The position numbers and the translations under genes were made by a program. Shown piece after piece: positions 47,228 to 58,900 of a DNA stretch of 64,000 nucleotides (positions within the stretch are counted from its first letter, which is position 1; every line of letters starts with the position of its first letter). Below the pieces are notes generated by a model, which ran no database searches, was not told where the DNA came from, and saw nothing but the letters and a program-made list of their open reading frames with translations. The DNA comes from Portulaca oleracea (taxonomy: Eukaryota > Streptophyta > Magnoliopsida > Caryophyllales > Portulacaceae): NCBI GenBank assembly GCA_029582165.1, contig CM055887.1, positions 13,939,190 through 14,003,189 on the forward strand, read 5' to 3'.

Positions 47228-48531
47228 ATAAAAGAAAAGATATTTGTCAATATTTGAAAAACATAACATAAAAGAAGTATATGATAGTATAAGTTGCTTC
47301 ACAATATATTAGGAAAAACATATGAAAAGTGTATATCAAAAATAAAAAAAAAGAGCATATAAATGTGAGATATGATAGACCAGTTAATTATCCAGTCAAT
47401 CTTACACGTTTTTTCAATTTATGGATGCAAGAAACTTCTAATTAGTAAAATTTGTGGGATGGATGGACCATATATTTCATTAACAATTTGGTATGCACTC
47501 TTTAATCCTAGCCTGTAAAGTTTATGATTGTGTAATTTTGCTCAATAATGTTAGTTATGAAATTTAAATTAATGATGATCATAATTTACTCCTAATGTGG
47601 CCAACCTTCAAACTTTGAATTTTCTGAGACCCAAAGTTTAATCTTATAGGTAATGTTCGTAGGATCACCATTTTCGACTTTCCACTTAAACAAGTGTCTG
47701 ATATTGCTAGAGATTGAGACCTAACCTCTCCAAACCCACGAGGCATTTGACGATATTTTGTAGGTTGAGGGAGCCTCAGTTGTTAATCTAAACTTATGCT
47801 TCGCATTTAAAATTTAGTGAATAAGTCTATCAAGGTTCCTGTGAATTCTAAACACTTACCTTAAAATTAAAGAATTACTGTAATTTTGTGAAAATAAACA
47901 TTATCAGCAAAAAATAAATGTTAGATTGAAAGTCCAACCCTTGTTACATTACAATGAATGATAAGTCTAAAATCAACTAGCAATTTAACGTCCTTCTTCA
48001 AGTCATAATGTTTGTATTATTTATTTCACCCAAAAAATGATCATTAAGGATGGAGAGAAATCTCTACACTGCTCTAACATAATCCTATAAATACCCTTCC
48101 AAACATTGAAAGGGGGCATGATATAATGATTGTTCAAATTGACCATTTATTAAACTTGCATTGAGTAATTGCTTAACAAGCACTTGATGCAAGGAAGACT
48201 CCCATGCATTTCCTTTAAAATTAACTATTTGTTAAAATTCCTTTAGTCAAATCCCCAAGATTGAATAAGGGTGAGGAATGTAGATCAGTTGGGCTTGCTA
48301 GGCTGCTACTTATCAGTCGGACAGTTTTTCGTCAAGCCAGCCTATTACTCTTGATCATCTAACAACCTTTAGTTAATGCCCCATCATACAACACCTCTCA
48401 ATTAACTTATTTTTTAACTTTAAATAATAATTTTCTTGATATAAAAATTTACTAATGTAGATATATTTCATATCTACAGTTTGGATAAAATCTCAGTGGT
48501 GATTATGACATACAAACAATTAATACATATG
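47228..48531. other. Gene-free stretch
   Basis: AT-rich, with no open coding sequence or bounded repeat that I can support. Confidence 0.4.
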
Positions 48532-49049
48532 ATTGGATTCTAATAATCCCTACTTTCACCAATTGGAAAATGGTGGACCGTACTTTCACTTTGTATTCTG
48601 GTGGTCCAAAAAAAATAAAATTGGATTGTAATGGTACCAAATCCATCTCCACATTCTTCTTATTTTTTTCATTCCTACACTATATTGTTTTTGTTTTTTT
48701 CGTTCCTGCCCCTAGAAAGTTAATGAATTGTAGTTTCTAAAACATTTTTTAAATTATTTTTTTGAAACTCCAATAATTATTATATTTTTTAAAAATAATA
48801 AAAGTGAAAAAATCGTAAAAAATAGTAAAAAAATGAAAAAAATTTGGGAGAAACGCTGTAAATTCATTAAAAATCATTGTAAAGTGTTATACTAAGTTTT
48901 GAATCAAATGCAACACAAAATCTATGATTCTCTCGAAAATATCCCACTACAATCCAATTTTATTTTATTTTTTTTACCACCAGAATACAAAGTGAAAGTA
49001 CGGTCCACCATTGTCCAATTGATGAAAGTAGGGATTATTAGAATCCAAT
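48532..49049. mobile_element. Foldback MITE, copy 8
   Basis: ATTGGATTCTAATAATCCCT at the left is mirrored at the right end. The arms reach about 95 bp and include GGTGGACCGTACTTTCACTT in both directions. No target duplication was found; the ends may have eroded. Confidence 0.6.
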
Positions 49050-49111
49050 TTTCCTATTTCTTTTCATCAACTTAATTTAAAAGTGTAAGTGTAAGTGTAA
49101 ACAATACACCA

Positions 49112-49702
49112 TGTAGAAAGTAAATGTCAACCAATCAAGACCTGTCATGTGAAAATTAAAGTAATTTAATTGGGCAATGTATAATCAGCTATGTGTCAAA
49201 ATTTTATGGTGGCTGCTTATTCAATTAAAAAATTAGATGATAATAATTTTTTTGCAAATTAAGTTATGCCACGTGTCATAGATGACACATAAGTATTTAT
49301 ACCATTTATCTTAAAAGTGAAATAAATAGACATAAGTTCTAGCTCAGGTTCTCTATAAATAGAGACCCATCTTTCATTAAGGGGTTGAATTATGATAATT
49401 GTGGAAGACGGATCACTTGCTCTTTCTAATAAAGACAACAACACAACAAAGCTTAGGCTCGTGTCGCTCGTTTGTGGGGATCAAACCACTTTCTCCTAAT
49501 CGAGATCAAGTTTGTACCACCCTTGTTCAAAACTACACTCATTCATATTTATTCAAGGAGATTGAATCGGAAGAGTTATATTTTTTTTCATCTTTGTAAC
49601 AAACACATGGAGATTGTATCCTAAATCCTTGAAAATTAATACAAATTATATTTGTTCTATTTTCTTATCTTATTTATTTTAGGCACGAAATTTGTGTCTA
49701 CA
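49112..49702 (+). mobile_element. Possible LTR remnant
   Basis: It begins TGTAGAAAG and ends GTGTCTACA, with a strong TATA-box sequence (CTCTATAAATAGAG near 49352-49364) and an AATAAAG signal near 49428. These are LTR-like properties. No partner LTR, primer site or target duplication is visible. Confidence 0.4.
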
Positions 49703-49953
49703 AATTTGTCATGCCCAGTTGGACTTCTTTGTCTCTCATCTCTTTCTCCTAAAACGAGCTATGCATCATTTGAAAATGATGACTCCTAAGAACCACATCT
49801 CTCATACTATGAAGAAATTTGTTCAATCGAAGTCATAAGGATCAACAACTAGTGTGATATCCAATAGAGTAATCACTAGAAGGATGGTCAGGATCGCCGC
49901 CAGAATTTATGTTTACACTCCTTATTTAAAAACCGTATACACATTTTTTATTA

Positions 49954-51892
49954 GGGTTTAGGGTTGAGTAGTAAAGAAGGAGAAAGAGAGATTTTTAAGC
50001 TGGCAAGGATGCGAGAAAAGAAGTCTAGAGACCTAGTGAGTGTTAGGTGTATTAAAGACGACGAGAGTAGAGTTCTGGTCAAAGACAACCAAATAAAGGA
50101 GAGGTGGAGGGAGTACTTCAATGCTCTTTATAATGAGGGAATGAGCGGGGGTTCTCTTAGGGAGGATGTTCGACACACTAAGGGGTGTATAGACAACCTT
50201 TCATGTCCGCCAGATCCCTGTGGAGCTATGGAAGTGTTTGGGAGATGAAGGTGTATGTTGGTTGACAGAGCTCTTTAACGAAATCCTTAGGACGTCAAGC
50301 ATGCCAGAGGAGTGGAGGAGTAGTATAGTGGTACCACTATACAAAGGTAAAGGGGACGTTCAATGTTGTAACAATTATAGAGGGATAAAGCTACTGAGTC
50401 AAACAATGAAGATTTAGGAACGCGTGATTGAGAGACGACTTAGAGAGACTGTTTATGTGTCTGAAAACCAGTTTGGCTTTATGCCTGGCAGGTCAACGAT
50501 AGAAGCTATTCATCTCTTACGCGGGCTGATGGAGCAATATAGGGAAAGGAGGAAGGATCTCCATATGGTGTTCATAGATCTAGAAAAAGCTTATGACAAA
50601 GTCCCTAGGGAAGTAATGTGGGAGTGCTTGAAGGCGAAAAGGGTGCAAGACCCTTATATTAGATCCATTAAAGACATGTATGGTAGTGTTAAAACTTGCG
50701 TCCGTTCGACAGTGGGTACCACGAGTGATTTTTCTTGTGATATTGGGGTGCATCAGGGTTCAGCTTTGAGTCCGTTTCTTTTTACCTTAGTTATGGACGA
50801 GTTGACTAGAGACATCCATGATGACCTACCTTAGTGCATGCTTTTCGCGGATGATATTGTGCTCATAGACGAGTTGAGGGACAGTTTAAATGACAAGGTG
50901 GAGCGTTGGAGAGACACGCTGGAGACAAAGGGTTTTAGAGTGAGTAGGTCTAAGACAGAGTGCATGAGTTGTCGTTTTAGCGGAAGGGACGCTGACACTC
51001 ACTCACAAGAAGTAACCATAGGAGGGGTGCCTGTACCTAGGGTTGAAAAGTTTAAGTATTTAGGTTCTATCATACGGAGTGACGGGGAAGTCGATGATGA
51101 TGTTACACATCGAATCAAAATTGGTTGGCAGAAGTGGAAATCAGTATCAGGTGTCCTTTTTGACAAGAAAATCCCACTTAAACTTAAGGGGCAAGTGTAC
51201 CGTACGGTTGTTAGGCCAACAATATTGTATGGCGCTGAGTGTTGGGCAGTCAAGAAGACGCACTGTCAAAGGCTAGATGTAGCGGAGATGCGGATGGTTC
51301 GGTGGATTTGCGGCTACACCAGGTTGGATAGGGTTAAAAATGATGTTTGCCGATCCAAACTAGAGGTAGCACCCTTTGAGGGAAAACTGCGAGAGTCTAC
51401 ACTGAGATGGTTTGGGCATGTCCGTAGGAGAAGTGTGGATGCTCCTGTGAGGAGGTGCGATGGGATTGGATTACCTCAGGGCCGTCATGGACGTGGGAGA
51501 CCTAAAAAGTCTATGAGAGAGGTGATAAGAGAAGATCTAAGACACCTAGGTATAGTGGAGGACATGGCTCTAGACAGGGGGGCTTGGAGGGCTAGGATTA
51601 AGGTTGTAGGGTGAGGAAGGTGTTTGTGATTCGAACAAGTTTTACGTCATTTGGCTTGTATGTGTTTGTATGTTGGTATGTGTTTTGTTGTGCAGGTATC
51701 TGTTAGCACTTCCGATAGCACTGACAACACTCTGGTATGTAATTTCTTCTCTTAACAAGCTTCGCCTCTGTTTTTGCTACGGATCCTTCGGAATCAGTCT
51801 CTCCATGAGCTTTTGTCCATGGGGGTAAGGCTGTCTATATTAGGGTCCCCCATACCGCGCTCAAACGTGTCACATGGAAGGTTATTGTTGTT
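49954..51892 (+). mobile_element. 5'-truncated RTE-clade LINE
   Basis: The left flank GTATACACATTTTTTATTA (49935-49953) recurs directly after the element from 51893, with one extra T. This gives a ~19-bp target duplication. The element lacks its endonuclease, keeps reverse transcriptase, and ends in a short TTG-rich tail (ATTGTTGTTG), as plant RTE elements do rather than in poly(A). Confidence 0.88.
49964..51614 (+). pseudogene. RTE reverse transcriptase ORF with two Trp-to-stop changes
   Basis: A short first part (SVRCIKDDESRVLVKDNQIKER) shifts frame near 50215, and from 50220 the frame runs to 51614. RT blocks: [54 protein letters not shown] (50575), [20 protein letters not shown] and MLFADDIVL. 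C-terminal WRAWRI-type RTE sequence follows (LRWFGHVRRRSVDAPVRR, DRGAWRARIKVVG). The only stops inside are TAG at 50415 (KI-stop-ERVIERR) and at about 50832 (DLP-stop-CMLFADD), both where Trp is expected. Confidence 0.88.
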
Positions 51893-51911
51893 GTATACAC
51901 ATTTTTTTATT

Positions 51912-52602
51912 AATAGGAGGGAGGACCGCAATAATTAGATCATATATAGTTCCAAGACCATGTAATATATTGTGACCCTGTATTTTAATATTTTAAAACT
52001 ATACATACTATGTTCAAAATCTTATATACAAATTGTTTAAAATCTTTATTATATGTAAATGATAAAAAATGTATATGTATACAATGTTCAAAACTTATAT
52101 ATATCATTTGCTTAAAAAGAAATTATATATTATATTCAAAATAGGACTAAATATAAAATAATTATATATTAAGAAAATAAGATGTTCAAAAAGTTATCTC
52201 ATTATGTTCAGAATATCACAAACATAAATAATTCAATATAAAAAATAAGATGTTCGAAAAATTATTTATAAATTATTTATTAAATTGTATAAATAAAGAC
52301 CATAAACCAATATGGTTTGAGAATTATCTAATTTATAGGAGAAACCGTGTACACTTTAAATATCCTATTTCAATTGATATTATATTAGGAAATAATAATC
52401 ATTTGTTTCATAAAAAAAGGAAATAATTATCATTTGACCATACATAATTAACAGCAAGGCAAACTGCAATCTAATAACGCGTCGCTTCCACTTGCAAAGT
52501 ATGTAATGCCGGATTTCAAGGATAATTAATGCACCATGCGTTTCAAACTTTTAATAAACGTTAATATTTAAATAAAGAACTACAAACATTTTAAACAACA
52601 AA
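51912..52602. other. AT-rich tRNA upstream region
   Basis: No gene is seen. Repeated ATGTTCAAAA motifs occur near 52010-52255. Just before the tRNA gene, ACAACAAA supplies the CAA motif common upstream of plant tRNA genes. Confidence 0.4.
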
Positions 52603-52607
52603 GCGGG

Positions 52608-52650
<43 letters not shown>

Positions 52651-52675
52651 GCGTGTTCGATCCACGCTCACCGCA
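52603..52675 (+). tRNA. trnF-GAA (nuclear): tRNA-Phe (anticodon GAA)
   Basis: The 73-nt sequence begins GCGGGGATAGCTCAGTTGGG and ends CTCACCGCA. It folds as a cloverleaf with a 7-bp acceptor stem (GCGGGGA/TCACCGC with one wobble-type mismatch), the D-loop AGTTGGGA, anticodon GAA at 52636-52638 and T-loop TTCGATC. It matches the plant nuclear tRNA-Phe as I know it. The A box (TAGCTCAGTTGG) and B box (TGTTCGATCC) are intact, a CAA motif lies upstream, and a TTTT terminator follows at 52677-52680. It looks functional. Confidence 0.97.
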
Positions 52676-52680
52676 GTTTT

Positions 52681-53014
52681 CATTCTGTCTTTTGCAATAT
52701 ATTTGTTACTGTCATTTTGCACTTCCTCCTCCAGCCGTTCAACATATACATTGTACGTACTTTGCAATAGGTCAATTGTTTGAAAACAAATAGTTTACAT
52801 TTATATGAATCTTAATGCCTATGGCATAAAATGTATACCTAGTTAGTGAAATTTTAGTTTGCTTGGGATCTAATCTGGTATAAGTTGACTTAGCTCAGAT
52901 TAAATTACTTTATCTCAATCAGACTACTTATAATATTATTGAACTACTTTAAATAAGCTTTATAGTTTACATTAATTAGTCAACTCAAAATTAAAATAGG
53001 GACATTGTTATGTA
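52681..53014. other. Gene-free spacer
   Basis: AT-rich; nothing defined between the tRNA gene and the Stowaway element. Confidence 0.4.
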
Positions 53015-53219
53015 CTCACTCTGTTTCATATTAATTGTCCAAAATATCGTCTTTGACTAAGAATTTCTTATAGTATATTTTATCAAAAAATTACAAAATT
53101 ATATTCTTATGATAGTAATTTTCGTTATGAATCTAATGATAGTACTTTCGTATATGAGAACATTGTATATATTGAGAAATTAATGACGCCTCGGGACAAT
53201 TAATATGGAACGGAGGGAG
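53015..53219. mobile_element. Stowaway (Tc1/mariner) MITE
   Basis: Starts CTCACTCTGTTTCATATTAA and ends with the complement of CTCCCTCCGTTCCATATTAA. TA lies at 53013-53014 and 53220-53221. The length is 205 bp, and it is related to the element in SKS intron 2. Confidence 0.88.
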
Positions 53220-53221
53220 TA

Positions 53222-54210
53222 TATGTTTCTTTGTTCATATTGGTTGTATTCTTTTAATCTGCAAATGATTGCTAGAATTTGAAATTAAAGTCGACAATCC
53301 AAGTACAGGTTGTAATATTGACATGAATGTGAATGAGTTTATGTTGAGGATATGCTTCTCCAAATACTATGAATCTATCATCCTTAAAAAAAAAATAAAA
53401 CAAGAAGACAACGAAGAGAAACACCATGCTCCCTCCATCCCTATTGTCACTTTGAGAGAGTGGGATGATATCAAGGTAAAACAAAATTTTGAGGGAAAAA
53501 AAAAGTAAAATTGCTTAATTGCTTCAATTTAGGTAAAGAAGGGTTTATATTATCTGATCAAAAAAAGAAGGGTTTATATTAGAAATAAGCATGTAGAATA
53601 TGGACTTAACCATTAGAGGAAAAATTAACAAAATGATAAATAGGTAAGGAAATTTTTTTTTTTATAGAGACAGGACATACTAATAATAATTACAATAAAA
53701 AATATATTTACAAAATATGGTTATATTACAATACTCATAAAACTCAATTCTCATAAAATACATATCAAATATTAAATAAAATTAATATTGAATACTCAAT
53801 GTAAAGAAAAGTTACAACAAAAGAATGCAACAAATTTAATTAATTAATTAATTAATAAAAAGTACAAATAGACTAGATTGGAAAGTCAAAAGAATGCCAT
53901 GATCATGGTATTGAGATATGGATTAGACTTGGGTTGAAATAAAAGGAAACTCATTTTATAAAAAGAAAGACTAAAGAATAAAGAAACACGAAACCAATTC
54001 GAGTGCACCTAACATTGGATGTCCCGGAATATGGTCATTCGTTCACTAACACTTTCTCCATTCCTCAATATATGTTACTTTAATCAATTTTCTATCGAAC
54101 TAATAACAAATAGCTCCCCCAAACTATTGTGAAATGAGGATTTTGCCCTCTATGTTTGGGAAATCATAATTACCTAACCTAATAAATAATAAATGTAATA
54201 AATGTCATAC
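53222..54210. other. Gene-free AT-rich stretch
   Basis: A 79-codon plus-strand frame at 53269-53508 is Lys/Glu-rich with no recognisable domain and begins beside the MITE; I do not call it a gene. The rest is AT-rich with AATT repeats near 53835. Confidence 0.4.
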
Positions 54211-54213
54211 TTA

Positions 54214-54918
54214 GTGCCTGTTTGGCCAAATTTCTCAAATAGTGTTTTTGCTTCTTATAAACAGTTTTTATAAAAGCTATTTTTGGAGAGACGTTGAAGT
54301 GTTTAGCCTAACTTATAACATAAGTGATTTTACTCAATTAAAGTGTTTGGCATAACATATAACATAATGTTTTTACTAAATTTAATTGTTTAGCCTAACT
54401 TTTAAAAATTATCACGTGTAAAATTATTTAAATTAATTTTTAAATAGATTATCATATTTTAATTTTAATAATAATTATAATCGTATAGTTATAGTTATAG
54501 TTATATAATTATTATCATAACTATATATGATCTTACTTAACTATATAATTGTTTAAATTAAATATTTATATATAAAAAATTTATTAAATACCATATTCAT
54601 AAATGAATTAGATAATAAAAATGACCAACATAATATTAAAGGTTCTAACATAATATTTAAATATTTAAATGCTATCTTTATAAGAATCAAAATATTTATT
54701 TGAAATTATGGAAACTAATAACTAAAGAATCTCACAGATTGAGTAGTGATTAGTTTATATGAAGCAGAAACAGCAATTTACTGCTTCTGCTTTTGGAACT
54801 GTTTTTAGCTAAAACTGTTTTTGGAAAACAATTATTAGTTTCTAAAAAAAAACACTGTTTGACCTAGTTTGTGCTTTTTGATTCTAAAAGCACTTTGAAA
54901 AATAGGCCAAACAAGCAC
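54214..54918. mobile_element. PIF/Harbinger (Tourist-like) element
   Basis: Left end GTGCCTGTTTGGCCAAATTT; the right end, complemented, is GTGCTTGTTTGGCCTATTTT. TTA trinucleotides flank it at 54211-54213 and 54919-54921. Sub-terminal motifs rich in GTTTTTGCTTC and AAACTGTTTTTGG are also inverted. It is 705 bp with no transposase. Confidence 0.75.
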
Positions 54919-54921
54919 TTA

Positions 54922-55588
54922 ACTATTGTTGATATAATTTTTATCTACTTTTTCATATTAGGATTGGTTAACTTAAGTGGTGAAAATATCAATTTACCCT
55001 TCATTTAAATACTCATCCTTCTCCAATTTATCATTCAATCCTGTGCTCCTCGCCTGCTTCTCTGTCATTAAAAATGATAAAACCCTAGATAAACTTCCAC
55101 CGTCAAATAAAAGCCCCGATTTCATAATGATCATATAAAAGAAACCTCTTTTGCAAAACCCCAAATAAACTGTAAGTCAAAATCCATCTCAAACACAGGA
55201 AAAAAAAAAACAAAATTGGTGGGGAAAGAGACCTACACCTGATCAGAGTCGCATGGAAAATCTCGGAATGGAGTTGAAAGATAGAGAGTACATGCAAAGT
55301 AGGATCAGGAGAGAGATAATAAAAAGATTTCTATTAACTAATTAAACTAAATATAAACAAACCCGAGGAAACCCAAATCAGTCAAAAGATGTTTTGACAG
55401 CAATTCATCACAAATGAAATGAATCTATTATTGGCCTCCAATCACTTTTATTGGCCTATCTGCAATGAATGAAATGAATTTGTTATTGGCTTCCAATTAT
55501 ACAAGATACCAACAGCTTTAACAATATTTCATCACAAATTTCCTAGTTTTTCAGCCTTAGGAATTGCTGGGTTTTCGTTTTCTTCATC
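54922..55588. other. Gene-free spacer with a small duplication
   Basis: No gene is seen. A ~45-bp motif containing AAATGAAATGAATCTATTAT and ATTGGCCTCCAAT recurs near 55413 and 55467 with a few changes. Confidence 0.4.
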
Positions 55589-55689
55589 TCAGTTGCAATG
55601 GAGGATGGCGTTTAAGGGAAAAGCATCTCCACCTCGAGCAAGACATCGGCTAGCGTTCTCAGTAAAAAAAATCTCAGACAACAGCGGAG

Positions 55690-55911
55690 GGGGGGAGTAA
55701 TGATACTCTAGTAATAGGCAGAGGAAGTGATATGGTGATTCATGAGTTGGGGGAGGTGGAGGTCGGGCACGAAGCATTCAAAAGAAAGTTGAGCCACACA
55801 CAAATAGGAGGGGAAGGGAGCAAGATGAGCGTGGTGGAGAAAGGCGTAGCGAGTATCCAGATCATATTCCCAGAGGCGGAGGTTGCGAGGCAACCCCGGC
55901 TACAACCATGA
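55690..55911 (+). pseudogene. LINE C ORF1, C-terminal remnant
   Basis: The frame stays open from about 55690 to a TGA at 55909-55911, ending VARQPRLQP-stop. It overlaps the ORF2 ATG (55908) as ATGA. The QPR ending resembles that of LINE B ORF1 (QPREKQ). Confidence 0.55.
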
Positions 55912-58900
55912 GCCTTTTGTGCCTAAACTGCAGAGGACTAGGTGACGCCTCTATAGTAATGGACCTCCGAAGCCTGATTCGAAGGGTGTCACCAGATATA
56001 GTCTTCCTGTCAAAGACTAAACGGATGGATTATGAAATGGAAAGAATACGGAGCTCTTTGGGGTCCTTCCATGGGGTGTTTGTAAGCAGTGTAGGAAGGG
56101 CAGGAGGGTTGACCCTAATGTGGAGAAAACAAATTAACGTCACATTACAATCCTTTTCTCTACACCACATTGATGCACATATTGAAGGATGGGGGTGTGC
56201 CTCGAGATGGCGGTTTACGGGAGTGTACGGTTGGGCCGAAGCGGCGGATAAGCTGAAAACTTGTGATATGATTTAGGACCAACATGGACATAGCTCCATG
56301 CCGTGGGTTATTGGAGGAGACATCAAGGAAGTTCTCTATAACTGTGTGAAGAAAGTAGGTGCAATGAAAAATCAGGGGATGCTAGACACATTATGTCAGC
56401 ATTTTGAGGATTAGGGGCTACATGATCTGAACTTCAAAGGCTACGAGTTCACTTGGGAAAATAGAAGACAAGGCGGGGAGGTGGTAGAAGAGTGGTTGGA
56501 TAAATTTAGTGCAACAATGGAATGGATTCTTCTATTCCCGGATGCGGCAGTATTACAACTGGACGAGAAACTGTCAGACCATCTCCTAATTCTTTTTTAT
56601 CTACAGCATCACGGGAGAGGGTCGAAGAAGAAGAGGAATAGACAATTCCAGTTTGAAAACTTCTGGGTGCAAAAGTCGGGTTACAAGGAAATCATTGAGC
56701 AGGCATGGGACAGTGAGAGCAGAATAGGAGCATGGGAAAATCTTGAAGCCAAAACCAGAACCACATCATATGCCTTGCGAAGGTGGAGTGAGGAGATGTA
56801 GGTCGGTCAATCAGCGTCGACTAAGCTTAAACAAGAACTCCAGGGCGAAAAATGCATCATTCAGAGATGACGGATTTTAGATGACATGAGAGAGTGGTGG
56901 AGGAAAGAGGAGATGTTTTGGTACCAAAGGGCGAAGGCTGATTTTCTGCAACATGGTGACTCCAACTCCAAGTGGTTTCACTAAAGGGCCTCGATGAGGA
57001 GGAAAACCAATCGAATCGATAAGCTGAAAAAGGAAGATGACTCTTGGACCGAAAATGACGAGCAAGTCGAGGAAGTGGTACTTGGGTTCTTCGAGGACCT
57101 CCTTGCGACAGAAGGCATGGAGGGAATAGAGGAAGTGGCCAATTTCATTGACCGTAGAGTTACTGACGAGATGAACATGCTTTTATGCAAGCCATATATG
57201 GAGGAAGTAATATGGAATGCTTTGAAGATGATGCAACCCATCAAAGCCCCAGGTCCCGATGGTCTTAATCCACTATTTTTCCAGCGTTATTGTAGTATTG
57301 TGGGCAATGATGTATATAGGCTTGTGATGAATATCTTAAATAGAGAAGGCGTGCCCCATGGCCTTATATAACCACACAAACATTGTGCTCATTCCAAAGG
57401 TCGCGAAGCTGTCAAGTATTACGGAGTTCAGGCCCATCAGCTTGAGTAACGCGATGTACAAGCTTGCAACCAATGTGATTACCAATTGGATAAAGTCGTT
57501 ATTATTATCTCTGCAACGCACTGCGACGCAGAGTGCCTTCTCACCAGGTAGAGTCATCTCTGATAATATTTTAGTTGCTTATGAGATGTTCCACTCTATG
57601 CTAGGAAACTATAACCCCACAAGATCTATGGCCATTAAGTTGGATATGGCAAAAGCCTACGACAGAGTCGAATGGCTTTTTCTGAGAAAAATGATGTTAA
57701 GTATGGGTTTTAATACCATCTGATGAATATGGTGATAATAGGTGTTGAGTCTGCATCGTTTTCATTCCCAATAAATGGGGAACCCAGAGGGTACATCAAA
57801 CCCTCTCGGGGCCTCAGATAGGGTGACCCTATATCTTTTCTTGATGGTTGTTGAGGGTCTTGTCGTTCTCCTTAAACGTGCAGAATGGCTAGGAGATATT
57901 CACGCCCATAAATTGTGTAGGGGAGCCCCTGGGGTGTCCCACCTGTTTTTTGCAGACGATTTATTATTCTTTTGCAGGGCCTCATTAGGGGAAGCTAAGA
58001 TGTTTACAGAAATGTTGCAGAAATATGAGAAAGCATTTGGCCAGCGAGTAAACCTCACAAAATCGAGTTTGACCTTCTCCAAAGATGTACCGAGCAATAG
58101 GAGGAACGACATTTTCCTCACCCTAGACATAAAAGAGGTCCTTGCCCAGGAAAAATACTTATGTCTTCTGGCTTATGTGGGTCAATCCAAGCACAAAGCG
58201 CTAGCATCGATCAAGGATAGGGTCTACAAGAGATTGGCAGGGTGGATGGACAGATTGGTCTCTTGGGCGGGGCGAGAAGTGTTGATAAAAGCGATAGCTC
58301 AAGCAATCCCCACCTACGCTATGAGTGTATTCAAACTACCAAAGAGCCTCTGCACGTCCATTCATGGAGCCATAAACAGATTTTGGTGGAGTCACGACCC
58401 CGGGAAGAGGAAGATTCACTGGGTCAGTAGGGACAAGCTATGCGACATGAAGGTCGAAGGGGGAATGGGGTTCCGGGACATGGAGGCGTTTAATGATGCT
58501 ATGCTCGCAAAGCAGGCGTGGCGTCTTCTCCACTCCCCAAATTCCTTAGTGGGCAGAATTATCAAAGCTCGATACTATCCAGAGGGAGACATTTTATCGG
58601 TAGAGCTCGGCCCGAGACCTAGCTACATACACTTGGCGTAGCATCTGGGGAGCGAGACACCTAATCATGAAGGGGTCATAGTGGATTGTGGGAAATGGGG
58701 AAAAAATTTCGATTTGGAAAGATAGATGACTAGCAAGGTCGTTTTCTTTCCTCCCGATAACACCAGCAAATACAGAGTATGCCGAAGCTAGGTTGGCAGA
58801 CCTGATTAACCGAGAGGAGGGGTGCTGGAGGCTAGATCGAGTGAAAGAGTGGTTTGACCAATGTGATGCGGAGCTAATCCTCAAAACCCCGCTATGTAGC

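Noticed and set aside
49951..49964. Interstitial telomere array
   Set aside because: Only two TTTAGGG-type units; mentioned only as a junction curiosity.
53269..53508. 79-codon Lys/Glu-rich frame
   Set aside because: Starts beside a MITE, no domain, no splice or promoter evidence.
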